Positions 47,496 to 56,459 of a stretch of 64,000 bases of DNA are shown piece by piece (within the stretch, counting starts at the first letter, position 1; each line of letters starts with the position of its first letter). Position numbers and translations under genes: made by a program. A model generated the notes under the pieces. The model was given only the letters and a program-made list of their open reading frames with translations, was not told the origin of the DNA and searched no databases. The DNA is from Acidobacteriota bacterium (GTDB lineage Bacteria > Acidobacteriota > Terriglobia > Bryobacterales > Bryobacteraceae), in the NCBI GenBank assembly GCA_018268715.1, contig JAFDVZ010000007.1, forward strand, positions 372,001-436,000, written 5' to 3'.

Positions 47496-48641
47496 CTACT
47501 GGGTCTTGGACCAGTCGAGGGTTTCCGAGACCATCGTGGAGCCCTTGATCGTGAGGCGCAGCTTTAGACTGAGCGAATCGGAAATCGGCGGGTACATCAC
47601 GCTGCCGGTCTGGAGCGCGCCGGAGTCGAGGTCCACCGTCTTGGCGTACTTACCGTCGGTGATCTCGAGCGTTCCGTGTTGGGCGGCGTGGATGGCGGGC
47701 GATTCGCGGTTCCATTTGATGTGGACGTTTTCGCCCTTCGAGGTGGCTGAAAGGCCCAGGCTGAAGGCGGTCGCGTCCACCGCGGTTTGGCGTGGCGCGA
47801 AAGTCAACGCGGCCTGGAATCCCAGCAGCACGCCCAACAGAAGAAAAATAAACGACAGCGGGATCCAGATCCACCCGCGGCGGCGCTGATACTGCGACTC
47901 CTCGAATTCGTGGGTGGAGAAGACGGCTTCCGGAAGCGTCGGCGCCGGCTCCAGTTCCTGCCGAAACGCTTCGATCGTGACCGGCTCGGGGGGCGCGGCG
48001 ACCGCGACCGTCTCCGGTGCGAGCCCCGTGCGAGCGGCGCTCGACGGCGCCGACTCCGGATCCTCGCTCGACCGCGGACGGCGCTCGCCGAGCGAACGGC
48101 GCCTGGGCGCGGCGCCACCCTCGAGTTCGCGGCGCAGAAAGGGGAACGTGTCCGGGCTGGAATCCGGCAATTCGCCGTTCTGATAGGTCAGAAAGTACGC
48201 CGTGCTGGTCTTTGACGCATACGGGCGGATGAGCAGGAACGCTCCTTCCGGGGACGGGAAATACTCGTGAAACAGGGTCCTGTCTTCGTCGGCGATGGCG
48301 TCGCCGTCCCGCGTGTTGCTGCGGAACATCCCCACGGGGACCTGTTCGGACGCCGCGGCCGAGTGGAACGACTGCGCCAGCGCCTCGCGGTCCTGGTCCG
48401 AGAGCAGAAACGACGGCCCGCGGCGGTGTTCGCAGGCGGCCATGACGAAGCCGTCAATCCAGATATTGCCCGCGTCGGAGCGTCCGAGCAGCAGGCCGCC
48501 GACCTCCGCGCCGCGCCGCGGGATGGCCCCGAATCCGGTGAGGACCTCCGCGAGGATCCCGTCAATGGCGTCGAAGGACAGGTGGATGGCCCGCTTGGCT
48601 CCAGCGGGCTGACAGGTGTAATAACCGGTTGAGTCAGACAT
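47496..48641 (-). CDS. Membrane protein with degenerate JAMM/MPN domain
   Basis: 381 residues. The N-terminal domain has RRGAEVGGLLLG (E46), as in the JAB/MPN fold. Where HxH-x7-S-x2-D is expected (GMFRSNTRDGDAIADED) it has R107, N109, A117 and only D120, so the zinc site is lost. A charged, Pro-rich linker and a transmembrane helix (about residues 268-292) follow, then a C-terminal Ig/fibronectin-like strand domain (LSATSKGENVHIKWNRESPA). It is predicted to be a cytosol-facing pseudo-protease or binding module with an external beta domain. Function unknown; divergent from rsmI. Confidence 0.65.
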   Translation of the reverse strand: MSDSTGYYTCQPAGAKRAIHLSFDAIDGILAEVLTGFGAIPRRGAEVGGLLLGRSDAGNIWIDGFVMAACEHRRGPSFLLSDQDREALAQSFHSAAASEQVPVGMFRSNTRDGDAIADEDRTLFHEYFPSPEGAFLLIRPYASKTSTAYFLTYQNGELPDSSPDTFPFLRRELEGGAAPRRRSLGERRPRSSEDPESAPSSAARTGLAPETVAVAAPPEPVTIEAFRQELEPAPTLPEAVFSTHEFEESQYQRRRGWIWIPLSFIFLLLGVLLGFQAALTFAPRQTAVDATAFSLGLSATSKGENVHIKWNRESPAIHAAQHGTLEITDGKYAKTVDLDSGALQTGSVMYPPISDSLSLKLRLTIKGSTMVSETLDWSKTQ

Positions 48642-48747
48642 TGTGACGCCGGACCGCCGGGTGACGGCCGCAGGCTACCTACATATTTCCCTTATCGGCA
48701 GGCTGACGGCGCCGCTTCAATCCAGTCCGTTCTATCCTAACAACTTA

Positions 48748-49575
48748 ATGAGCGCCGTTCTGTACGTTGTCGCCACCCCGATCGGCAACCTGGAAGACAT
48801 CACCTTTCGGGCCGTCCGGATTCTGAAGGAGGCGGACATCATCGCTTGCGAGGACACCCGCCACACCCGTAAGCTGCTGGATCATTACGGCGTATCGACG
48901 CCGATGGTCAGCTATCACGAGCATAACGAAACGGCGAGGGCGGGGGAAATTGTCGAGCGGTTGCGCGCGGGAGAATCGGTGGCCCTGGTGAGTGACGCCG
49001 GCACTCCTCTGGTGTCCGACCCCGGCTATCGCGTGGTGGCCGCGGCGGCCGAGGCTGGATTCGCGGTGACGCCCCTGCCAGGCGCCTGCGCCTCCATCGC
49101 CGCCCTATGCGCCTCCGGCCTCCCCACCGATTCCTTCCGATTCTGCGGCTTCCTGCCGCACAAACCGGGGCAGCGGCGGAAGGCGATCGAGGCGGTGTCA
49201 GCCGAGACGGCGACGCTGGTGTTTTACGAGGCGCCTCACCGGATTGTGGAAGCGGTGGAGGAGTTGCGGGGGGTGCTGGGGAATCGGAACGCGGTGCTGG
49301 CGCGGGAGATCACCAAGATCCACGAGGAGTTCCTGCGCGGCCGGCTGGATGAACTGGCGTCACGGCTCGGCGAGCGCGAATCGGCGGCCAAGGGGGAATT
49401 CACCATCCTGATTGCGAAAGCCGATGAGCCGGCGGCGACCGACGAGCCCGTCGCGGCGGCGGTGAAGCGGCTGGAGCGGACCGGGGTCTCGCGCATGGAG
49501 GCGATGAAGCAGGTGGCGCGCGAGCGGGGCCTTTCAAAACGCGAGGTCTACAGCGCCGTCGAGCAAGGTAAGTAG
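48748..49575 (+). CDS. rsmI: 16S rRNA 2'-O-ribose methyltransferase RsmI
   Basis: 275 residues from ATG 48748 (MSAVLYVVATPIGNLEDITF). CEDTRHTRKLLDHYGV, ALVSDAGTPLVSDPGYRVV, LPGACASIAAL and FYEAPHRIVEAVEEL are diagnostic of the RsmI branch of tetrapyrrole-methylase-like enzymes. It 2'-O-methylates C1402 of 16S rRNA with SAM. The region after it, up to 50394, has no protein gene. Confidence 0.95.
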   Translation: MSAVLYVVATPIGNLEDITFRAVRILKEADIIACEDTRHTRKLLDHYGVSTPMVSYHEHNETARAGEIVERLRAGESVALVSDAGTPLVSDPGYRVVAAAAEAGFAVTPLPGACASIAALCASGLPTDSFRFCGFLPHKPGQRRKAIEAVSAETATLVFYEAPHRIVEAVEELRGVLGNRNAVLAREITKIHEEFLRGRLDELASRLGERESAAKGEFTILIAKADEPAATDEPVAAAVKRLERTGVSRMEAMKQVARERGLSKREVYSAVEQGK

Positions 49576-49652
49576 GCGTCCGCGCCATATCCCAGGGCCA
49601 ATGTTTTATCCACAAGGCGTCCACTGGCCGCGCACCTCCAATTGGGCGCATA

Positions 49653-49665
49653 TTATTGATAATAA
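49653..49665. repeat. AT-rich palindrome TTATTGATAATAA upstream of the structured region
   Basis: A 13-base inverted repeat (TTATT-GAT-AATAA) within an AT-rich patch (about 49650-49676) that stands out in GC-rich DNA. It may be part of a promoter or operator for the non-coding region that follows. No confident -35/-10 pair was assigned. Confidence 0.35.
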
Positions 49666-49745
49666 ACAGAATATAAGCTGAGGAAATCGACCGTGCGGGT
49701 GCGTTTTTCCTTTGACGCGGAAACCGGAATGTCACATACTGGCCT

Positions 49746-50344
49746 TGGTTCCAAGAGGTTCAACGGGCAGTAAGCCGGTGAGATGGTAGCGGACCCGGAC
49801 CGATGATCCGCTGGCGCGATTGATCATTCAAGGCGCTGGCGGGGAGCGAGGGGAGATCGGGCCGTCGAACGGGTAAGCCGCCGGGACTGAACTTTCGCCT
49901 GGGTGTTACGATCCGGAAGGGGTGAAACCCTGAAGGGGAGCGGCGGACGGAAGGTCAGCTTCGGGAACCTGGACGCGGAAGCGGCAACGGGCAGCGGATG
50001 AAGATCCTCCCCGGCTCAGGGCGCTGAGTCACGAGGAGGGGAGTTCGAGGCCGAACGGGCCGGGGATGAGTCCGGGTTGGCGGCGAAGTCAGAGGCCGGG
50101 AGCGTTGATCCTGTCGTGGCCAGGGCCGTGAGGCCAAGGTCGCCGCAGGGGAGTGAAAGGTCGTGGCGAGCCAGCAGGTTTCTGTCGAACGGGAGTCGCG
50201 GACGAACCGCCGAGCATCGATCCGGGCCGGTCTAACGATTGGCGCGGGGAGCAGAGCGGGAAGAGTCCCGAACCGGACGATAGCCGAGTCCAGGCCGAGC
50301 TAGCAGGTCGGCGGACGGACTGTTCGAAGGGTCACTTGGAACCA
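49746..50344 (+). ncRNA. Candidate large structured RNA (~600 nt) or decayed group II intron
   Basis: No coding frame is convincing between 49576 and 50394. The ends TGGTTCCAAG (49746-49755) and CTTGGAACCA (50335-50344) are perfectly complementary over 10 bp. Between them lie many hairpins: a 35-base hairpin with symmetric internal loops (49808-49842); CTCAG-GGCG-CTGAG (50015-50028) inside CCTCC/GGAGG; GTTCG/CGAAC (50043-50056); GGCC-GTGA-GGCC with a GNRA loop (50124-50135); CGGGA/TCCCG (50257-50270); and GTCC-ag-GCCGA/TCGGC-GGAC (50288-50316). Unpaired bases are A/G-rich on the plus strand. GTGCG at 49693 and phrases such as CTGAAGG...CGGACGG recall bacterial group II intron domain I, but no reverse transcriptase or domain V is present. 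Confidence 0.5.
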
Positions 50345-50394
50345 TTTCCATTTGTGTAGGCGCCGGACATGCTACGTTAGCGAATGAGGGCAGC

Positions 50395-51009
50395 GTGTCG
50401 ACGGCTCCGAAATCCTACATCACGCCGGAAGAGTATCTGGAGGCCGAGCGGCGCGCCCCGTTCAGGAGCGAATACTTCGCGGGCGAGGTCTTCGCCATGG
50501 CGGGCGCGAGTTACGTTCACGCCTTGCTGGTGCGGAATCTGATTCTATCCTTGCAGCCGCAGCTCGGACTGCGAGGGTGTAACGCGGTCGCCAACGACAT
50601 CCGCGTGCAGGTGGCTGGAACGGGCCTGTATACCTACCCGGACATCGTTGTCATCTGTGGGAAGCCGCAGTTCGTGGACCACGTGCACGACATGCTGACG
50701 AACCCCTCGCTCATCGCGGAGGTTCTTTCGCCGTCGACGGAAGCGTATGATCGGGGCCGGAAATTCGATCACTATCAGACCATCTCCTCGTTGCGGCAGT
50801 ACGTCTTGGTGGCTTCCGACCGAGTGCACATCGACGTGTACACCAGGCAGCCGAACGGCGACTGGCTGCTGAGCAACGCGACTGGGCCCGAGGGTGTCGT
50901 AACCCTGCTCGACGGGTGCGAGTTGCGGCTGGCTGACGCCTACGCCGATGTCGATCTCTCCAGCGTGGAAACCGGCTGGAAACCGCTTGGAGGCGCTTCG
51001 GACCGATGA
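50395..51009 (+). CDS. Uma2-family (PD-(D/E)XK) putative endonuclease
   Basis: 204 residues from GTG 50395, with GAGGG four bases upstream. ITPEEYLEAERRAPFRSEYF, HALLVRNLILSLQPQL, YTYPDIVVICG and SLIAEVLSPSTEAYDRGRKF fit the Uma2/DUF820 family: the core D (PDIVV), E (AEVLS) and following region form the restriction-endonuclease-like site. Members are numerous in cyanobacteria, chloroflexi and acidobacteria, and their biological role is unknown. It overlaps the next gene by ATGA and lies just downstream of the structured non-coding region. Confidence 0.88.
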   Translation: MSTAPKSYITPEEYLEAERRAPFRSEYFAGEVFAMAGASYVHALLVRNLILSLQPQLGLRGCNAVANDIRVQVAGTGLYTYPDIVVICGKPQFVDHVHDMLTNPSLIAEVLSPSTEAYDRGRKFDHYQTISSLRQYVLVASDRVHIDVYTRQPNGDWLLSNATGPEGVVTLLDGCELRLADAYADVDLSSVETGWKPLGGASDR

Positions 51010-51389
51010 GCGCTTCCGACGTGGGAGGAACCCGGGGCGGGCTGGGCTATTTCCTCACAGGCTGCGCCATGGCCTGCGTGGGTGGCTACCTGCTGACGAA
51101 CCAGGTGATCGTGCAAGGCGCCTACTGGAGCTTCTACGGCGGCGGCACGTTTGGCGTCACGCTGATTCCCATGCTGATCGGAGTCGCGCTGCTGTTCCGC
51201 AACGGACGCAGCGTCCTGGGGTGGGCGCTTACGGTGGCCGGCGCGCTGTTCATCCTGGCCGGCGTGCTGGCCAACCTGCACATCTACTTCCAGCCCACCA
51301 CGTTGTTCAACACGCTGGTGATGCTGGTGCTGCTGGTGGGCGGGCTCGGGCTGATCATACGAGCCTTGTGGCCGGTCGGCTCTCGTTGA
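51006..51389 (+). CDS. Small four-helix membrane protein, unknown function
   Basis: 127 residues, starting in ATGA overlap with the Uma2 gene. Four hydrophobic segments are visible (about residues 14-32, 42-62, 69-90 and 98-120), with short polar loops and a basic C-terminus. I recognise no family. Coupling to the Uma2 gene suggests co-expression only. Confidence 0.7.
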   Translation: MSASDVGGTRGGLGYFLTGCAMACVGGYLLTNQVIVQGAYWSFYGGGTFGVTLIPMLIGVALLFRNGRSVLGWALTVAGALFILAGVLANLHIYFQPTTLFNTLVMLVLLVGGLGLIIRALWPVGSR

Positions 51390-51420
51390 CGAAGCCTGCG
51401 CCGCGGCAGATAATCGGCGC

Positions 51421-52929
51421 ATGATCCCCGAACATTCCGAATCGCGCCGAGCCTTTCTCAAAGGAGCGCTGGCGGCTGGCGCCGTGGGGGCCGCGATGGC
51501 CGCGCCGGGCGACGCCGACTCCGTCAAGGCCGAGGTCGAAAAGCACCACGACGCCAACGTCCGCCGCCTGCAGACCTGGATTCGCCAGCCGTCCATTGCG
51601 GCCGAGAATCGGGGCATGAATGAAGGCTGCGCTCTGATGATGTCGATGCTGGGCGAAGCCGGTTTCGAGGCCGTCACGAGGGTGGCCAGCAGCGGGCAGC
51701 CCGGCGTGTTCGCGACGCTCGACGCGGGCGCCTCGCGCACCTTCGGCATCTACTTCATGTACGACGTGAAGCAGGCCGACCCGGCCGAGTGGATGTCGCC
51801 TCCCTTCGACGCCGCGATCCTCGATCGCGCCGGCCTGGGCAAGGTGCTGGTGGGACGGGGAGCAGTGAATCAGAAGGGTCCGCAGGCGACGCTGCTGGCG
51901 GCGCTGAACGCGTTTCGCGAGGCCGGCCGGAAACCGCCCGTGAACCTGGTCTTCATCGCGGAGGGCGAGGAGGAGATCGGCTCGCCGCACTTCTCCGAAA
52001 TCGTGCAGCGGCCGGAAGTGTTGGCCGCTTTCCGCAAGTGCGAGGGGATCTTCATGCCCATGCCGATGCAGTCGCTGGACGGCACGGTGACCATCAACCT
52101 GGGCGCCAAGGGCGTTATCGAAGTGGAACTGATCGCGAGCGGCGAGAAATGGGGGCGCGGCCCGAAGGCGGACGTGCACTCGAGCCTGGAAGCTGTCGTC
52201 GACAGTCCCGCCTGGCGCCTGATCCAGGCCCTGAATACGCTGGTCGCCGCCGACGGGCACACGCCGGCGATCGAAGGCTTCGCCGATCGCGCGCGGCCCC
52301 TCAGCGCCGACGAAAAGGCGATGATCCGGGCGGCCGCGGCGAAACAAAGCGAGGCGGTCGCCATGCGTGGGCTGGGCGTCGAGCATTGGGTCCACAACGT
52401 GGACTGGCTGGAGTCGCGCGAACTGCTCGCGGGCCGCCCGACGGTGAACATCGAGGGTCTGGTGGGCGGCTACACCGGCCCCGGCGGCAAGACGATCCTG
52501 CCGCATCGCGCCGTCGCGAAGCTCGACCTTCGCCTGGTGCCCGACATGACCGCCGCGGGCGCGCTGGCCGCGTTGAAGGCGCACCTGACGAAGAAGGGTT
52601 TCGGCGACGTCGAGGTGAAGATGTCGGGCGGCTACGACCCCACCAGCACGCCCAAAGACTCAAGCGTAGTGAAGGCCGCGCAGACCGCCTACCGGCAGGT
52701 CGGGCTCGATGCGGTGCTATGGCCAAGGCTCGCCGGATCCTGGCCCGGCTACGTGTTCACGGGCGCGCCGCTGAAGCTGCCGGCCACCCACTTCGGCATG
52801 GGCTTCGGCAGCGGCGCGCACGCGCCCAACGAGTTCTACGTCATCGAATCGGCGAACAGGAACGTTGTCGGGTTCGACGCGGCGGCGCGTTCCTACGTCG
52901 ACTACCTGTACGCGCTCGCCGCGGCGTAG
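51421..52929 (+). CDS. M20-family peptidase homologue with altered metal site (Tat signal)
   Basis: 502 residues. A twin-arginine signal (SRRAFLKGALAAGAVGAA, R9-R10) marks export of a folded protein. The M20 fold is clear from EGEEEIGSPHF (E184/E185), VGRGAVNQKGPQATLLAALN and the C-terminal GSGAHAPNEF. Expected ligands are changed: the GHxDV motif reads FMYDVKQ (Met113 for His), the bridging Asp of GRGxxDxKG is Asn150, and the third region reads FMPMPMQS. It may be catalytically different or inactive. Its stop abuts the stop of the convergent neighbour. Confidence 0.8.
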   Translation: MIPEHSESRRAFLKGALAAGAVGAAMAAPGDADSVKAEVEKHHDANVRRLQTWIRQPSIAAENRGMNEGCALMMSMLGEAGFEAVTRVASSGQPGVFATLDAGASRTFGIYFMYDVKQADPAEWMSPPFDAAILDRAGLGKVLVGRGAVNQKGPQATLLAALNAFREAGRKPPVNLVFIAEGEEEIGSPHFSEIVQRPEVLAAFRKCEGIFMPMPMQSLDGTVTINLGAKGVIEVELIASGEKWGRGPKADVHSSLEAVVDSPAWRLIQALNTLVAADGHTPAIEGFADRARPLSADEKAMIRAAAAKQSEAVAMRGLGVEHWVHNVDWLESRELLAGRPTVNIEGLVGGYTGPGGKTILPHRAVAKLDLRLVPDMTAAGALAALKAHLTKKGFGDVEVKMSGGYDPTSTPKDSSVVKAAQTAYRQVGLDAVLWPRLAGSWPGYVFTGAPLKLPATHFGMGFGSGAHAPNEFYVIESANRNVVGFDAAARSYVDYLYALAAA

Positions 52930-55900
52930 CTACTTTTCGAACCAGAACTTCGCGCGCTTGCGGTCGCGGCCGCCGGTCTCATTCATCGTATCGGCCTCGA
53001 AGAGATGACCGTTCACCATCGTGTAGCGGACGTGCTCGGTCACGCGGATGTCGGCGAGCGGGTTACCGTCGATCACCACCAGGTCCGCCAGTTTGCCGGG
53101 CTCGATGGAGCCGATTTCGCGATCGAGCCCCAGATACCGCGCCCCATTCATCGTGGCGGCGCGCAGCGCTTGCATGGGGCTCATGCCGCCCTGCGACATC
53201 ATCCAGATCTCCCAGTGCGGCCCGAGCCCCTGCAACTGCCCGTGCGCGCCCAGATTCACCAACACGCCGCGGTCGTTCAACTGCTTGGCCGCGCGCGCGA
53301 TGTCGAAGTGATTGAAGTCGTCCTCCGGCGCCATCAGCCGCCGGCGCGACCGCGGGTCCACCACCTGGCGCGGGACGTAGCGCAGCAGCCTCTCGTTCTC
53401 CCACACGTTCGAATGCTGATACCAGTAGTCCTCGCCCCACAGGCCGCCGTATCCGACCACCAGCGTCGGCGTATAGCCGCTATGCGTCGCGGGCCAGAAC
53501 TGCAACACGTCGTCGTAGATGTGCGCCACCGGAATCGCATGCTCAACGCCCGTGTGCCCGTCGGCCACCATCGTCATGTTGTGTTCAAACAGCGAGCCGC
53601 CCTCGGGAACCACCATCATGCCGAGTTCGCGCGCCGCCGCGATCACCTGCTGGCGCTGCTCGCGGCGCGGCTGGTTATAGCTCTTCACGCTGAAAGCGCC
53701 GACGGCCTTCAGCCGCCGCAGGTGCGATTTCGCATCGTCCAGGCTGTTGATCTCCGCGCGGAAATCGCCGGCCGCGCCGTACAGGATCGTGCCGGTGGAG
53801 AACGTGCGAGGCCCCACGATCATGCCGGCCTTGGCCAGTTCGCTCGCCGCGAAGATGGAGTTCGTGTCGTTCGACGGATCGTGAACCGTCGTGATGCCGA
53901 AGGCGAGCGCGGCGTAGTTCACCCAGCTCTGCTGCGGGACGAAGTCGTTCTCCGCCTGGCCGCCGTGCGCATGGACATCGATCAGGCCGGGGATAATCGT
54001 CTTGCCCTTCACGTCGACGGTCTTGGCGCCCGCCGGAATCTTCACCGACGCGCCCACGGCAGTGATCTTGCGGCCTTCCACCACCACCGTGCCGTTCTCG
54101 ATCACCTCGTCGCCGCGCATGGTGACGATGCGCGCGCCGGTCAGCGCGATCGCGCCCGGCGGATTGTCATAGGTCTGGGTGAAGCTGATATTGCGGCCCT
54201 TTTCCGGCGCTTCAGCGGCCTTTTCCGCCGCATCGGGCAGGAACGGAAACGCGTCCTTCAGATCGCGCTCGAACAGCTCGGGGCCCAGCGACCAGTACAC
54301 CTTGTTCGACGCGCTCGACCATTGCAGATTCTCGCCGGCGTCGCGCGTCAGGCGGCGCAACGGGACCGCTGTGGACTTCGGTCCGATCTCCGTCGTCTGG
54401 CCCGTCGGCGGAAACGCCACGACGTAGGCGTTCCACAGCTCCTTGAACGCAATCCAGCGCTCATCCGGCGCGACGACCATGTCGGTCGCGTCGGCGCTGG
54501 TGACCACGGTCTTCACGTCGCTCCCGTCCAGGTTCACCGCTTTGAGGGCGGCCTTCTCACCCTCGCGATCAAGCAGGTACACGCGGTCGTTCTGCGAGCC
54601 GAAGCGCGGCGAACGGCCCCACTTCACCACCCGGCGCGGCTCGCCGCCCGCGGCCGGCGTCACATAGATGCCGGGATCCTGCGACCACAGGTCCGAAATC
54701 AGACCGCCACCCGTCGTCTTGCGATATACAACGCGGGCGCCGTCGGGCGTGAAGCAGGGCTCCACGTAATGGCCGGGCTCCGTCGTGATGACGCGACCCT
54801 CGCCGCCGCTTGCCGCCGCGATACGAATCGAACCCAGTTTCTGATCGTTCCACGTCGTGTAGACAATCTGCCTGCCGTCGCGCGAAAACGACGGCGCGGC
54901 CTCCCAATGGTCGTTCTGAGTGGTGAGCCGCCGCGGCGTTCCGTCGGGAAGCGCGCGCGTGTACAGGCGACCCAGCGCCACGTAGACGACCTGGTTGCCA
55001 GCCGGCGACACCGCCACGTCGCGCAACGCCTTCACCTCGAATCGGTCCGGCGCCACGGCGATGGGGAAGCGGACCGCTTCGGTAGCCTGTCGCGTCCCCG
55101 ACACATGGAACGGAATCGGTTTCACCTCGCGCGTCGCGACGTCGATGCGCCAGATGCCGCCCTTCGCCCAAAACACGATCGCGCGATCATCCGGCGTCCA
55201 GGCGAACGTGGGATAGACGCCGTGGATCGCCCACGTCTCCTGCATGTCGCGCTCGAGCCCGTCGTAGATCTGCGTCTCCGCGCCCGAAGCCAGATCTCGC
55301 ACGAACAGCGCGCTATGCGTGCGCACGCGCCGGACGAACGCGATGCGCTTGCCGTCGTGGGCGGGCGTGGGACGCACGGCGCCGCCCGGTCCGCCGATGT
55401 AGTTGTCCAGGTCGCCCGTCTTGCGGTTCAGCCGGCGGATTGTGTAGATGCCCGCGTTCGGGTCCTTGTTGTATTCAAAGACCGGGCCGGGCGTGGTGTC
55501 CTGGCTGAAGTAGACGAAACGCCCATCGGGCGAGAAGACCGGCTCGCCGACGTCCTTCTGGTCGTTCGGCTTCTTGGTCATCTCGAGACCCGCTCCGCCG
55601 CTCACGTGATAGAGCCAGATCTCGCCCGAACCGAGCGAACGATGCGCCGTGAAATGCTTCCGCGCGGCGATGTACTGGCCGTCGGGCGACCACGCCGGGC
55701 TGTTCAGCAACCGGAACTCTTCCTTCGACACCTGCTTGGGCGAGGAGCCGTCCCGGTTCATCACCCAGATGTTGTCGCCGCCCGCGCGATCGCTGGTGAA
55801 GGCGATGCGCTTGCCGTCGGGACTGTAGCGCGGCTGCATGTCCCACGCCATGCCGCTGGTGAGCGCTTTCGCTTCGCCGCCCGCGATGGGGAGCGAGTAG

Positions 55901-56100
55901 ATGTCGCCGAGCAGGTCGAAGACGATTTCGTCCCCTTGCGGGCTGACGTCGAGGCTCATCCACGTGCCGGATCGAGTGTCGATCTTGATGTCCGTGCGAG
56001 GGCCGGGCGGGTTGTTCACGTCCCACTTCGGTTTATCTTTGTCGGAGGGCGTCTCAGCGAACGCAAGCGTGGCGGAAAGCAGTAATAGCGCGAGCTTCAT
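52930..56100 (-). CDS. Secreted TolB-like propeller fused to an amidohydrolase
   Basis: 1056 residues from ATG 56100. The signal peptide (MKLALLLLSATLAFAETPS) is followed by a ~600-residue beta-propeller of PD40-type repeats (YSPDGKRIAFTSDRAGG, WSPDGQYIAARK, FSPDGRFVYFS). A metal-dependent amidohydrolase domain begins near residue 670, with GLIDVHAHGGQ (HxH near residue 711), a later VKSYNQP (candidate Lys), GVEHAIPVAH and the closing GSIEPGKLADLVVIDGNPL. Such fusions are frequent in Acidobacteriota and are presumed periplasmic peptidases or amide hydrolases; the substrate is unknown. Confidence 0.88.
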   Translation of the reverse strand: MKLALLLLSATLAFAETPSDKDKPKWDVNNPPGPRTDIKIDTRSGTWMSLDVSPQGDEIVFDLLGDIYSLPIAGGEAKALTSGMAWDMQPRYSPDGKRIAFTSDRAGGDNIWVMNRDGSSPKQVSKEEFRLLNSPAWSPDGQYIAARKHFTAHRSLGSGEIWLYHVSGGAGLEMTKKPNDQKDVGEPVFSPDGRFVYFSQDTTPGPVFEYNKDPNAGIYTIRRLNRKTGDLDNYIGGPGGAVRPTPAHDGKRIAFVRRVRTHSALFVRDLASGAETQIYDGLERDMQETWAIHGVYPTFAWTPDDRAIVFWAKGGIWRIDVATREVKPIPFHVSGTRQATEAVRFPIAVAPDRFEVKALRDVAVSPAGNQVVYVALGRLYTRALPDGTPRRLTTQNDHWEAAPSFSRDGRQIVYTTWNDQKLGSIRIAAASGGEGRVITTEPGHYVEPCFTPDGARVVYRKTTGGGLISDLWSQDPGIYVTPAAGGEPRRVVKWGRSPRFGSQNDRVYLLDREGEKAALKAVNLDGSDVKTVVTSADATDMVVAPDERWIAFKELWNAYVVAFPPTGQTTEIGPKSTAVPLRRLTRDAGENLQWSSASNKVYWSLGPELFERDLKDAFPFLPDAAEKAAEAPEKGRNISFTQTYDNPPGAIALTGARIVTMRGDEVIENGTVVVEGRKITAVGASVKIPAGAKTVDVKGKTIIPGLIDVHAHGGQAENDFVPQQSWVNYAALAFGITTVHDPSNDTNSIFAASELAKAGMIVGPRTFSTGTILYGAAGDFRAEINSLDDAKSHLRRLKAVGAFSVKSYNQPRREQRQQVIAAARELGMMVVPEGGSLFEHNMTMVADGHTGVEHAIPVAHIYDDVLQFWPATHSGYTPTLVVGYGGLWGEDYWYQHSNVWENERLLRYVPRQVVDPRSRRRLMAPEDDFNHFDIARAAKQLNDRGVLVNLGAHGQLQGLGPHWEIWMMSQGGMSPMQALRAATMNGARYLGLDREIGSIEPGKLADLVVIDGNPLADIRVTEHVRYTMVNGHLFEADTMNETGGRDRKRAKFWFEK

Positions 56101-56152
56101 GGGATGATAGACGAACAGGAACCCCCATCGTAGCGCGGGTTGGAGGAAGAAG

Positions 56153-56419
56153 ATGCGCATCATAACGGCGGTGTCGGTCGGATGTCTGGCGTTCGGCCTG
56201 ATCGGCTGCGGCAACCATGAGAAGCGCCAGCAGGAAGAGATGGCGCGAAAGGCGATGGAGGACTCGATCGCGCGCAAGGCGGGCCGGGCCGCCTACCAGG
56301 CGTCACGGGAAGCGGGCAAGCTGGCGGAGAAGGCCGGCCGCGAGATCAAGAAGGACGCCAAGGAGATGCAAAAGGGCTGGAAGGACGCCGAGCGCGAATC
56401 GAAGGCCAAAGGCCGATGA
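56153..56419 (+). CDS. Small charged lipoprotein
   Basis: 88 residues, with GGAGG upstream of the ATG. The lipobox LIGC (Cys19) ends a short signal. The mature part is a continuous Lys/Glu/Ala-rich amphipathic helix. No family is recognised. It is divergent from the propeller-amidohydrolase gene. Confidence 0.7.
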   Translation: MRIITAVSVGCLAFGLIGCGNHEKRQQEEMARKAMEDSIARKAGRAAYQASREAGKLAEKAGREIKKDAKEMQKGWKDAERESKAKGR

Positions 56420-56459
56420 CGCACCAGCATCGTTGTGCCTGAGCGTTAATATAGGACCA

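Noticed and set aside
49746-50344. RNase P RNA or tmRNA
   Set aside because: The region lacks the conserved RNase P phrases (GAGGAAAGUCC, ACAGAA) and any tmRNA tag frame or tRNA-like ends, and it is too long for either.
50153-50359. 68-codon plus-strand open frame within the structured non-coding region
   Set aside because: Composition is Gly/Arg/Ser-rich with no hydrophobic core, there is no ribosome-binding site, and it crosses several hairpins.
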